From NCBI GenBank assembly GCA_963782045.1, contig CAWAIR010000037.1, positions 868,001-932,000 on the forward strand: a DNA stretch of 64,000 nucleotides. Reading direction: 5' to 3'. Made by a program: the position numbers and the translations under genes. The notes beneath the pieces were generated by a model. It had not been told where the DNA came from. It saw only the letters and a list, made by a program, of their open reading frames with translations, and made no database searches. The stretch comes from CAVSRC01 sp963782045 (GTDB taxonomy: Bacteria; Pseudomonadota; Alphaproteobacteria; Rhizobiales; Kaistiaceae). Below, one piece after another: positions 43,888 to 51,996 of this stretch. The number at the start of each line of letters is the position of its first letter. Position 1 is the first letter of the stretch.

Positions 43888-44694
43888 ATGCGTGGCAAAG
43901 GACTGATTTCCGCAATCGGCGCCGCGGTGGCGGTCGTGCTGGTGGCCGGTGCCGTCCCGGTGCGGGCGCAGCAGGCCCAGCAACCCCAGTTCTTCGTGAT
44001 GGAGAACGGCTGGAAAGGCACCTTCCTCACGGCGAACGGCTCAAGTGTGGTGATGAGCCCGACCGCGAGCCAGGCGGGGCTGTGGATCATCCAGCCGATG
44101 ACCGACAAATCCGGCGTGCTGCTGCAATCGGCGGTGACCGGCGGCTACCTGACGCTCACCGGCAACACCGTGCAGCTCCTGCCGCTCAATACGGCCAATC
44201 GCAACGCGGTCTGGGCGGTGGAGCCGTCGCCGGCGCCGCAATTTGCCCGGCTGCGCAGCGTCGCCAATCCCGCCTTCTACCTCAATATCGAGCAGCCCGG
44301 GCCGGTCGCGGCGACGCCGATCCAGCCGGGCTGGCACTCGGCCTTCTGGGCAGCGGTGCCCGCCGGGCAGGCAAACGCCGGCGCCCAGAACCAGGCTCAG
44401 CAGCAACAGCAGGCACAGCAACAGCAGGCGCAGCGGCAGAACCCAGTGCAGCAGCCCTCCGCAGATGGCACGGTGACGATGGCGATCGTCAACCGGTCGA
44501 ACCAGCCGCTCGACATCTTCGTCGACAACCAGGCCGGCACCGTCGACTACGTCTCGACCATTCCGCCGGGCTACGGCGTCATGCAGCCATCGCGCGTCGG
44601 CTTCCGCTGGTGGCTGTCGCAGCAGGACCAATGGGTGGGTGGCTATCAGGCCGGCACCCAGCCCAAGCAGCTCATCCTCTATCCGGCTCAATAG
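43888..44694 (+). CDS. Secreted protein with ricin-like domain, Gln-rich linker and one beta-module
   Basis: A 268-residue relative of the large protein upstream. A signal peptide ends near VRAQQ. Residues ~30-155 repeat the ricin-like pattern (NGWKGTFLTANGSSVVM, GGYLTLTGNTVQLLP, NIEQPGPVAATPIQPGWHSAFW). A Gln-rich linker (residues ~163-188) is followed by a single beta-module (VTMAIVNRSNQPLDIFVDN to the end), matching the modules of the 903-residue protein. GGAGGG precedes the ATG, and the gene starts 48 bases after its neighbour. The two proteins probably bind the same glycan or assemble together; no enzymatic motif is seen. Confidence 0.75.
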   Translation: MRGKGLISAIGAAVAVVLVAGAVPVRAQQAQQPQFFVMENGWKGTFLTANGSSVVMSPTASQAGLWIIQPMTDKSGVLLQSAVTGGYLTLTGNTVQLLPLNTANRNAVWAVEPSPAPQFARLRSVANPAFYLNIEQPGPVAATPIQPGWHSAFWAAVPAGQANAGAQNQAQQQQQAQQQQAQRQNPVQQPSADGTVTMAIVNRSNQPLDIFVDNQAGTVDYVSTIPPGYGVMQPSRVGFRWWLSQQDQWVGGYQAGTQPKQLILYPAQ

Positions 44695-44710
44695 GTCAGG
44701 AGCGTTGGCA

Positions 44711-45934
44711 ATGTCATACACCCGTCTGATGCTCCTCGCCGGCGTGGCGAGCCTCGCCCTCCAGGCAAGCGCCCATGCTGGAATGGTGGTCCCCGATCCC
44801 GCGCCGTCGCTGCGCGGTGCCGCGGCCGGCCACAGCACCCTACGGCTGGTCGCCTGGAAACTCCTCAACGGCAAATGGATCAACGATGCCGCCAGCGTGG
44901 CCGAGGATGCGGGCAACGCGCTGCGCAGGGTGGACCCGGCCGCCGCCGCGCCGCCGCCTCAGGCGCTCGGCGGCCCGATCGCGGCGCCGCTGGGGAAGAA
45001 TGCCCTCCCGGTGTTCGGCGACGCGCCGCCGCCGACGGGACTGCAGGCATATAAGGCCACTGGCGCGGCCCCGACCGTTGGCGCCAACTCAAGCGGCTCG
45101 CTTACCGGAGCCGGCAAGCTCTACGACGACGTCGATGCTGCCAACCCGATCATCAATCGGGCCGGCCCGGGCAGCCCGTACCAGAACATCACTGTCGGTC
45201 ACTACCGCAACCTGAACGGGGGCGCGGGCTTCGACGCGGCCACACCGATCAACAAACGGGCCGGCCCGGGCTACGGCAACCTGAACGCGGCTCCGGGCAA
45301 CCCCTACGACGACATCGATGCTGCCAACCCGATCATCAATCGGGCCGGCCCGGGCAGCCCGTACCAGGACATCACTGTCGGTCACTACCGCAACCTGAAC
45401 GGGGGCGCGGGCTTCGACGCGGCCACACCGATCAACAAACGGGCCGGCCCGGGCTACGGCAACCTGAACGCGGCTCCGGGCAACCCCTACGACGACGTCG
45501 ACGCGGCCGCGGGGGCTGCCAATGGCGGGCCATACCACAACTTGTCCCTCATTCCGAAACTTGGTGGAAACCTTGGCGAGGATGCCGGTGCCGCCGGACG
45601 CACGGGGACGGGCGTCGTCGACAACAACCCGTTTCGGGCGGATGGCAGGCGCATAGGGCAATACGACGCGTTCGTCAGGCGGGACCCCAACGAGAAGACC
45701 AACTACCTCAGCATGGACGATCTCGCGAGCGGCTATCAGAAGGCTCTCTTCATCAAACTCGCAGACGAGCCGGCCGCAAAGCCTTCGGTCCTGAAGAAGC
45801 TGCTCTCCTCCAAGGGCCGCAAGGCTATCATCGCGGCGGGAACGTTGTTCGCGGCCGGCGGTGCCGCCGGCGCCAGCTACTACCTCGGCTACCAGGCGGG
45901 TAGCAACAGCGCGGGCACCAGCAATGGCCAGTGA
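44711..45934 (+). CDS. Secreted repeat protein with C-terminal membrane segment
   Basis: A 407-residue protein with a signal peptide (LMLLAGVASLALQASAHA). An N-terminal region contains AEDAGNALRRVDPAAAAPP, a motif shared with the next gene. The centre has two 61-residue tandem repeats (coded by 183-base DNA repeats at 45122-45487), each holding two RAGPG units and YDD[VI]D caps. A linker and a C-terminal hydrophobic stretch (AIIAAGTLFAAGGAAGASYYLGY) follow. The Gly/Pro/Asn-rich repeats suggest an extended surface or matrix region anchored by the tail. The ATG at 44711 is used because it begins the signal peptide and has AGGAG 9 bases upstream. No known domain. Confidence 0.7.
   Translation: MSYTRLMLLAGVASLALQASAHAGMVVPDPAPSLRGAAAGHSTLRLVAWKLLNGKWINDAASVAEDAGNALRRVDPAAAAPPPQALGGPIAAPLGKNALPVFGDAPPPTGLQAYKATGAAPTVGANSSGSLTGAGKLYDDVDAANPIINRAGPGSPYQNITVGHYRNLNGGAGFDAATPINKRAGPGYGNLNAAPGNPYDDIDAANPIINRAGPGSPYQDITVGHYRNLNGGAGFDAATPINKRAGPGYGNLNAAPGNPYDDVDAAAGAANGGPYHNLSLIPKLGGNLGEDAGAAGRTGTGVVDNNPFRADGRRIGQYDAFVRRDPNEKTNYLSMDDLASGYQKALFIKLADEPAAKPSVLKKLLSSKGRKAIIAAGTLFAAGGAAGASYYLGYQAGSNSAGTSNGQ
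45122..45487 (+). repeat. Two tandem 183-base repeats inside the repeat-protein gene
   Basis: Units at 45122-45304 and 45305-45487 are almost identical at the DNA level, and a third begins at 45488 but diverges after about 20 bases. The repeat encodes 61 residues (YDD-DAANPIINRAGPG ... YGNLNAAPGNP). Within each unit, a RAGPG-containing block occurs twice. Near-identity in a coding repeat implies recent duplication and a length that could vary between strains. Confidence 0.9.
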
Positions 45935-46616
45935 GACCCGGCACTGCGGTCGCTTGCCGCTCCGCCACATGATCGCGGCGCTCGCCGCCGCGGGCTTTGT
46001 CGCCATCGCGAACGGCAACGCGTCCGCCGCAACCGGCGGAGACGGCCCGTCCGGGCCGCAGCCACCTGCGGCGGACGGCTCGTTTCAGATCGCACAAGTC
46101 CGTTTCGGCAAGGCCATCGACGATCTCGGTAATGCGCTCGACGACCTCGGCAACATCGGTAACGGCCTGCGCAAGGTCGATCCTGCGGCGGCGCCCGACC
46201 TCACCAAGCCACTCAGGAACGGCCTCGGCGACGCTGCCAACGCGGCGCGGAAGCCGATCATCTACGAATCGCTTCCGGCCAACGCGTCGCAGCGCCTGCT
46301 GTCGGCGCTGAGCAAGACGACGCCACCGCCGGCCCTGGAGGCGCTGCCGAAGTATACGCTGAGGAAGTTCGCCTCGGCCGCGGACGACGCGGGTGGGGCC
46401 GCGCTCACGGCGGTCAAGCAGATCAGACGGCTGCCCTCGGCCGAGGAGATCACCAACGCGGCTGCCAAGCCGGCGGAGAAGCCGTCCTTCTTCATCCGCA
46501 ACCGCGACAAGATCGTCAAGGGCACCTTCCTCCTGAGTGCGTTCGGCCTGACCATCGCCACGCCCTTGACGGTCGGCGACATGGCCGCCGCCGGCGTGTT
46601 CGATCCACAGCAGTGA
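45924..46616 (+). CDS. Secreted or membrane-anchored paralogue of the repeat protein, without repeats
   Basis: A 230-residue protein starting at an ATG that overlaps the previous stop by 11 bases. A hydrophobic signal segment (MIAALAAAGFVAIANGNASA) lies around residues 15-35. GNALDDLGNIGNGLRKVDPAAAP near residue 75 repeats the GN-LR-VDPAAA motif of the neighbour. A C-terminal hydrophobic helix (KGTFLLSAFGLTIATPL) sits in the same relative place as the neighbour's membrane tail after KPSFFIRNRDKI. The two are therefore paralogues that differ in having or lacking the repeat region. No function is known. Confidence 0.68.
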   Translation: MASETRHCGRLPLRHMIAALAAAGFVAIANGNASAATGGDGPSGPQPPAADGSFQIAQVRFGKAIDDLGNALDDLGNIGNGLRKVDPAAAPDLTKPLRNGLGDAANAARKPIIYESLPANASQRLLSALSKTTPPPALEALPKYTLRKFASAADDAGGAALTAVKQIRRLPSAEEITNAAAKPAEKPSFFIRNRDKIVKGTFLLSAFGLTIATPLTVGDMAAAGVFDPQQ

Positions 46617-46645
46617 CAGGCAACTGTGGCTGGGGACCCAAGACC

Positions 46646-47512
46646 ATGACGCGGATGAGGAAACTGATCAGTGCGGCGCTGGGCCTGCTTGCGATGCTCT
46701 TCCTGTTGTCGGCGCCGGGTGCTTTGGCGGACGAGCGCCAGTGGGCGGCGACCGGAGCCGCGCAGGACGTGGTCGCTGCCGACTGCACCGATTGCGGCGA
46801 CGACGTCGGAATGATTATCGCCTGCCGGGGCGCCAACGCCCCGGCCGAGGTGACGGTGAACTGGGCCGCGGTCGATACCGGCCAGGCGGGCGCGGTCGGC
46901 CCGATCACGTTTGCCATCAACGGGCGGAGCTTCACCTATCAGGCGGTGGACACCTATTTCGGTGCCATCGGCTACACCCCGGTGTTCCGGATACAGCCGC
47001 GCGACCCGCTGCTCGCGGCGCTGGCCAGCGGCCAGCAGGCCGACGTCTCCTTCGGCGGGCGCACCACCCGCATCGGGCTCTATGGCGCGTACGACGCGCT
47101 CGTCAGCTTCGTCACGCAATGCGGCTGGGCCCGGCAGGGCGCCGCCACCGCGGCGCCTGCGCGACGCTACCCGTCAGCCGGCTTCGCCGGCGGCCAGCCG
47201 GCTCCGACGCCGCCCGGCCCCGGCGGATTCCCGGCGGTCGCGCCAAACGGGGCGCCGCCGCAGATAGCGGCCGGCAGCCCGCCGGCCGTCGTCGCCTTCA
47301 CCTGCACGGATGGCTCGGCGCTCGCCGTGACCTTCGGCACCTCGGAGGGCGGGCCGGTCGCCGGCGTGTCGCTCAACGGCGGGCAGATGGTCATGCTCGC
47401 GCAGATGGCGTCGCCCGGCCAATACAGCAACGGCCAGGCGGCGCTTCAGGCGAACAGCAGCGGCGCCGCGCTGATGACTGGCGGCCGGGTCTACACGTGC
47501 CGACCGAAATAA
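46646..47512 (+). CDS. Secreted protein with C-terminal MliC-like (lysozyme-inhibitor type) domain
   Basis: A 288-residue protein with a signal peptide ending near GALADE. The N-terminal domain (residues ~30-155) has two Cys pairs (DCTDCGDD, IIACRG ... TQCGW) and a beta-rich pattern without a clear family. A Pro/Gly/Ala linker follows. The last ~75 residues read VAFTCTDGSALAVTFG, then GGQMVMLAQMASPGQYSNGQAALQ and GGRVYTCRPK, which is the MliC/PliC pattern: C...C, a central SG-KY-like loop and a closing RTYRC. MliC proteins inhibit C-type lysozyme. Here the SGxKY loop is SPGQYSNG, so inhibition is possible but not assured. Sits 30 bases after the previous gene. Confidence 0.7.
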   Translation: MTRMRKLISAALGLLAMLFLLSAPGALADERQWAATGAAQDVVAADCTDCGDDVGMIIACRGANAPAEVTVNWAAVDTGQAGAVGPITFAINGRSFTYQAVDTYFGAIGYTPVFRIQPRDPLLAALASGQQADVSFGGRTTRIGLYGAYDALVSFVTQCGWARQGAATAAPARRYPSAGFAGGQPAPTPPGPGGFPAVAPNGAPPQIAAGSPPAVVAFTCTDGSALAVTFGTSEGGPVAGVSLNGGQMVMLAQMASPGQYSNGQAALQANSSGAALMTGGRVYTCRPK

Positions 47513-47595
47513 GCAGGGTGCGTTTCCGGGCCACCGCGCCGGGAGGGCGTGGCGCGCCCGCTGCAAACGATCACAGCGAAGGAGAGGACGTCATC

Positions 47596-49356
47596 ATGAA
47601 GTCGAGTCGGATCGGCGGCCTTCGCCAGTGGTACCCTGTTGCCGCGGCGCTCACGAGCCTTGTCCTCGCCGCGCTGCCGTCGGGCAGTCTCGCGCAGTCC
47701 CAGCTCGGCGGATTTCCGATCGCCGCGCCGAGCGCGCCACCGGCTCCGTTCCCGATGGCACCGTCGGCCACCCCCGGCGGATTTCCGATGGCCGCGCCGC
47801 AACAGCCAGCGCCGTTCCCGGGCACGGCGACGCAGCCGGCTCCGGGCGGGCAGCCGCAGTGGTTCGTCAGCCAATCCCAGGCCGACAATAGCTACACGCT
47901 CACCTACGGGGTGCCCGAGACCGACAATGTCGCCTTCGTCGCCTCCTGCGGTGCGGGCGGCTCTGCCCCGTCCATCGCGGTGCTCCTGCCCATCGACCTC
48001 GGTCCGGCATCGAACGGCCAGGCGGTTCGCGTGTCGCTCTCCGTCGGCCAGAGGGGTGGCGTCTACACCGGCACGGCATTCACCGACGCGGGCTCGGGGC
48101 AGGGCGGCCTCACCCTCAATATCGACCTGAACGATCCGCTGTGGAGCCTGCTGCAGGGCGCCGGGCAGGTGGTCATCGGCCCGCCGGGAATGCAGCCGAT
48201 GGCGCTACCGTTGGACGGTGCCGGACCGCAGGTGCAGGGGTTCTTGACCGGCTGCTCGATGCAGTTCGCGGCCGCCGGCATCGGTCCGGCCGCGGCGCCG
48301 ACATCGATGGCGCCACAGTTCCCGATGGCGCCACAGATGCCCACGGGACCGCAGTTCCCGATGACGCCGCAGCTGCCCATGGCGCAGCAGATGCCCATGG
48401 CTCCTACTACGCCGACGGCTGCGCCGCCGACTTCGATGACACCCGCATCGGTACCGGACTATGTCACGCCCGCGGTGTACCAGCTCGGCAAATGGGTCGA
48501 GGGTCTGTCCTATGACGGCCAGTGGCTGTGGGCGGCCGAAAGCGGCCAGCGCACCATCGCCAAGATCGATCCGCAGAGCGGCAACGTGGTCGACCGGGTG
48601 ACGGTCGGCCGCCTGCCGGTCAGCATGGCGTCAGCCGCCGACGGCACCACCTACGCGCTGGTCGAGACCGACAAGGCGCTCTGGCGGCAGCCGAGCGACG
48701 GCAGGGGCTCGGTGTTCGTGCATCTCAGGAGCTGCCCGCAGGACATGACGCTCGCCGGCGATACGCCCTGGGTGCTGGTCATGCCGGATTGCAGCTCGGG
48801 GCGCAGCCAGGTGGTGCGGGTTGATCCGGGGAGCGGGCGCCAGGCCACCTCCCCCGAACTCGGCGAATGGGGCCAGGCGCTGACCCCGGTCGGCAGCCAG
48901 ATCTGGGTCGCCCATGTCCGCGGCGACGCGGCGATCAGCATCACCGAACAGGCGACTATGCGCACCAACTGGGTCAATGCCCGCGGCGCCTCGCTCTGGT
49001 CGATCACCGCCAATGGCGAGGCCGTCTATGGCGGCGGCCGGGTCGGCGACGACAACCAGGCCGAACTCGTGGTCATGTTCGACCCGTCGAGAGAGATCGA
49101 AATCGGACGAGCGACCGTCTCCGAGCGGGTCGCCCAGATCACCAGCGACGACCAGCATGTGATCGCCATCGGCGAGAAGGGCACGATCTGGGTGCTGTCG
49201 GCCCAGGACCTGTCGCTCGAGCGCACGATCATGCTGACCACCGGTGAGTTCGAGCCGAAGGCAGCCCTGCTCGAAGGAAACGCGCTCCTGGTGACCGCCG
49301 GCACCTATCACGGCGACACCGGCGCCGTGCTCGTGGTGAACGACGTGTTTCCCTAG
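47596..49356 (+). CDS. Secreted protein with Pro/Met-rich linkers and YncE-like beta-propeller
   Basis: A 586-residue protein: signal peptide (VAAALTSLVLAALPSGSLAQ), a Pro/Phe-rich stretch with GGFPI/MA repeats, an N-terminal domain similar in pattern to that of the MliC-tailed neighbour (WFVSQSQADNSYTLTYGVPET to TGCSMQF), a second linker of MAPQFPMAPQMP-type repeats (residues ~235-285), then a propeller of about 300 residues (GKWVEGLSYDGQWLWAAES, TVGRLPVSMASAADG, VVRVDPGSGR, ISITEQATMRTNWVNARG). The propeller repeats are of the YncE/YVTN type. Last gene of the secreted set, 83 bases after its neighbour. Role unknown; propellers usually provide protein or glycan contacts. Confidence 0.72.
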   Translation: MKSSRIGGLRQWYPVAAALTSLVLAALPSGSLAQSQLGGFPIAAPSAPPAPFPMAPSATPGGFPMAAPQQPAPFPGTATQPAPGGQPQWFVSQSQADNSYTLTYGVPETDNVAFVASCGAGGSAPSIAVLLPIDLGPASNGQAVRVSLSVGQRGGVYTGTAFTDAGSGQGGLTLNIDLNDPLWSLLQGAGQVVIGPPGMQPMALPLDGAGPQVQGFLTGCSMQFAAAGIGPAAAPTSMAPQFPMAPQMPTGPQFPMTPQLPMAQQMPMAPTTPTAAPPTSMTPASVPDYVTPAVYQLGKWVEGLSYDGQWLWAAESGQRTIAKIDPQSGNVVDRVTVGRLPVSMASAADGTTYALVETDKALWRQPSDGRGSVFVHLRSCPQDMTLAGDTPWVLVMPDCSSGRSQVVRVDPGSGRQATSPELGEWGQALTPVGSQIWVAHVRGDAAISITEQATMRTNWVNARGASLWSITANGEAVYGGGRVGDDNQAELVVMFDPSREIEIGRATVSERVAQITSDDQHVIAIGEKGTIWVLSAQDLSLERTIMLTTGEFEPKAALLEGNALLVTAGTYHGDTGAVLVVNDVFP

Positions 49357-49806
49357 CCGACGCCCTGACCGATAAGTTAATCATCGTCTCCGCAGAGGAA
49401 GATGCCATCATGGCTGACTCCGCGCCGGCCGATATTGCGACACCGGCACTTACCGCGTTCGCTTGCACGGGCAGCCCCCCGGAGCGTTGCCCCGGCTCCG
49501 ACCGCGACGCACGAAGTCGGTTTCTGGGGCTTAACCGACGTCAGCGGCCAGTGGACTTGAGTCCGATGCAGCATTGATACCGGAGTCGGATGACGCTTCG
49601 GCATTCTGAACCGCGCGAACTGCCACGACGCCATGCTTTTGGGGGCCCTACTCCCGTCCGCCACGGACGCGGCGGAAGGCACATAACCTTGAATTATGCG
49701 TTTTTGCCAATGCAGCGGGATAGGAGTCATTTTTCCCGACTGATGACGCATGGCCAGTCTTGCTGCGTCATCAAGAGCTACGGCAATGCACGCAGTTCCT
49801 CTTAGG
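49357..49806. other. Intergenic stretch, no supported gene
   Basis: About 450 bases after the secreted-protein operon. A frame starting MADSAPADIATPAL opens shortly after the stop but ends within 60 residues and matches nothing. An in-frame stop at 49804-49806 limits the recombinase remnant on its 5' side. No clear terminator was found. Confidence 0.45.
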
Positions 49807-50399
49807 TCGCCAACGAAGAGGACCAAGACTGCTTCGGCCGGACCGCCGAAGACCTGACCAATGGATCTCCCGGTGAGATGCGGCAGCTCGTGACCAGCTT
49901 GGTCGGGCACGTGGAGATCGGTCCCGATTCCGCCCGGATCGAGGTTAGCCGGCAACGTCTGGCCAGCATGCTCCAGCCGGACGGCAATGGATCGCTGGAC
50001 ACAAACGCGCTGGCCAACTCCCATCCAGAAGATGCAGGCGATGCCGATCCAGAAGACATCGTCACTCTGACGATCGCCGCACACCTCCAGCGGGCCGGGC
50101 GCGAGATGCGCATGGTCGTTCAGAATGCCGAGAATCAGCGTGCCCCCGATCCGGCCCTCCTCCGTGCCCTCGCCCGCGCTCACGACTTCCGCGAGCGGCT
50201 GATGCGTGATCCTCACCTCTCGGCGCACGACATCGCCCAAGCCGAGGGCGTCAGCGCCGCCTACATCTACGCGACCGTACGCCTTGCATGGCTCGCTCCC
50301 GACATTGTGGATGCCATCGTCAACGGCCGCCAACCGCCGCGGCTAACGGCCACGGAGCTGTTCCGTCTGTCCGGACATCTTCCGCTCGGCTGGTCGTAA
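49807..50399 (+). pseudogene. C-terminal part of a serine recombinase
   Basis: The frame from 49807 (no start codon needed for homology) reads HVEIGPDSARIEVSRQRLASML, then EDIVTLTIAAHLQRAGREMRMV, PDPALLRALARAHDFRERLM, SAHDIAQAEGVSAAYIYATVRLAWLAPDIV and PPRLTATELFRLSGHLPLGW, the typical C-terminal domain of recombinase-family proteins found in alphaproteobacterial islands. The catalytic and recombinase domains are missing. It lies 300 bases before two tRNA genes, a usual place for an island boundary. Confidence 0.75.
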
Positions 50400-50708
50400 C
50401 AGCGCACGCTCATCGGCCTCACGACCGACGACACCACCCGCACCTGAACCGTCAGGCCTCGCCAGCGCCATTTTCATGGCAGCCTGACGGGGCAGCGCAC
50501 TGCTTCACCAGCCCCGACTATCCCAGAGAAAAGTCAACTGCCGAACGCCGCCCAAGAGATATCTCCGGCGGTTGGGGCCGCTCTCCGGCGCAAATGCGTC
50601 TCTCGGGGAATCACAGATCCAAGCGGCCGCCGCAAACGGCCCGGAACCGGGCCATATATTCGATAGCCGGCAAATACAAAAAACTATGTAATATCACCAG
50701 CTTAGTTG
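50400..50708. other. Intergenic stretch before the tRNA genes, no supported gene
   Basis: About 310 bases between the recombinase remnant and tRNA-Gln. No frame has support. It includes the downstream flank of the minus-strand tRNA. Confidence 0.45.
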
Positions 50709-50783
50709 TGGCTGGGGCGGGAGGATTCGAACCTCCGTATGGCGGAATCAAAATCCGCTGCCTTACCTCTTGGCTACGCCCCA
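50709..50783 (-). tRNA. tRNA-Gln (anticodon TTG)
   Basis: Reading the minus strand, acceptor TGGGGCG pairs with CGCCCCA, the anticodon stem GCGGA/TCCGC encloses TTTTGAT, giving TTG, and the T-loop is GGTTCGAATC. CCA is encoded. 75 bases including CCA. Standard cloverleaf. Confidence 0.95.
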
Positions 50784-50935
50784 TCGGCAGAGCGGCGCGG
50801 CAGATTTCCGGCCGTGGCTCCGTATATCGTCTGGGCTCGCCCCCCGCAACGCAGCCGCAGCCGCTTGAAAATCGCCACTCGTCGCGGCCTTGCCGCCCCC
50901 CGGCGGCAACGTTATAAGTCCGCTCCGCCAGGAAC

Positions 50936-51012
50936 CGGAGTGTAGCGCAGCCTGGTAGCGCACCTGCTTCGGGAGCAGGGGGTCGCAGGTTCAAATCCTG
51001 CCACTCCGACCA
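50936..51012 (+). tRNA. tRNA-Pro (anticodon CGG)
   Basis: Acceptor CGGAGTG pairs with CACTCCG, the anticodon arm is CCTGC-TTCGGGA-GCAGG with CGG, and the T-arm has GGTTCAAATCC. CCA is encoded; 77 bases in all. It is divergent from tRNA-Gln. Both lie between the accessory half of the window and the core-like half. Confidence 0.95.
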
Positions 51013-51099
51013 CCCTTCGCCCGCGGGCAGGCCCGTTGAGCAAAGGTCGAGTCATGAGCCGGTTCCGCCGCCCCGCGGTGCATCGTTAACCCCGCGCCG

Positions 51100-51996
51100 A
51101 TGCCCGCCCTCCACCTTCAGCGCAGCTTCGAGCCGCACCACGGCCGCGCCGTGCCGGTGGCGCCGGCCGTGCGCCGGGTGACGGCGCAGAACGCCGGTCC
51201 GCTCACCTTCGCCGGCACCAACAGCTACATCGTCGGTTTCGGAAATGTCGCGGTCATCGACCCCGGTCCGGACGAGGACTCGCACTTTCGGGCGCTGATG
51301 GCGGCCACGGCCGGCGAAACCATCACGCACATCCTGGTCACCCACGCCCATCGCGATCATTCTGCCGGCGCTTCCCGCCTTGCCGCGGCGACGGGTGCGC
51401 GCAGCCATGCCGGGCGCCGGATGGCGAGAGAGAGCGCGGCGGAGGTAGATCACGGCATCGACCGGGACTTTTTGCCCGACGTGGTTCTTGCGGACGGGGC
51501 GCTCATCACCGGCGACGGCTGGCGGCTCGAGGCCATTGCCACGCCTGGACATACCAGCGACCACCTCGTCTTCGCGCTTGCCGGCAGCGGCCTCGTCTTC
51601 TCGGGCGATCACGTCATGGCCTGGTCGACCACCGTGGTGGCGCCGCCGGACGGCTCGATGGCCGATTACATGGCCTCGCTCGACCGGCTGCTTGGCCGCG
51701 GCGAGGACACCTATCTTCCCGGCCATGGCGGACCGGTGGCCAAGGCTCACGACCACGTCCGCGCGCTCAAGGCCCACCGGCTGGAGCGGAGGGCGGCGAT
51801 CCTCGCCAGCCTCGCCGACGGCGCCCGCTCCATCCCGGCGATCGTCGCCGCGGTCTATGTCGGGCTCGACCCCGGGCTTGCCGGCGCTGCCGGTCTCTCG
51901 GTGCTGGCCCATCTCGAAGAGCTGATGGCGCGCGATGACGTTGCCTGCGACGGGCCGCCGGGGCCTGCCGGCCGCTACCGGCTCAGCCGCCGCTGA
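51100..51996 (+). CDS. MBL-fold hydrolase (LACTB2/RNase Z-like group)
   Basis: A 298-residue MBL-fold enzyme: LTFAGTNSYIVGFGNVAVIDPGPDE, the zinc motif THAHRDHSAGA near residue 88, GHTSDHLVFAL near residue 150, the bridging Asp in SGDHVMAW and a late GHGGPV. The C-terminal ~70 residues form the helical extension seen in LACTB2-like endoribonucleases/hydrolases (RRAAILASLADGARSIPAIV). ATG at 51100. Its 3' end overlaps the convergent DUF1499 gene by 14 bases. Confidence 0.88.
   Translation: MPALHLQRSFEPHHGRAVPVAPAVRRVTAQNAGPLTFAGTNSYIVGFGNVAVIDPGPDEDSHFRALMAATAGETITHILVTHAHRDHSAGASRLAAATGARSHAGRRMARESAAEVDHGIDRDFLPDVVLADGALITGDGWRLEAIATPGHTSDHLVFALAGSGLVFSGDHVMAWSTTVVAPPDGSMADYMASLDRLLGRGEDTYLPGHGGPVAKAHDHVRALKAHRLERRAAILASLADGARSIPAIVAAVYVGLDPGLAGAAGLSVLAHLEELMARDDVACDGPPGPAGRYRLSRR

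Noticed and set aside
41152..43983. A very long minus-strand open frame (about 940 residues) opposite the large secreted protein
   Set aside because: It is the antisense of a GC-rich gene with strong codon-position bias. It has low-complexity His/Arg/Asp composition and no domain, while the plus strand gives a signal peptide and recognisable modules.
45122..45487. A CRISPR array suggested by the repeated DNA
   Set aside because: The units are 183 bases with no spacers, are in frame within a coding gene, and no cas gene is present.
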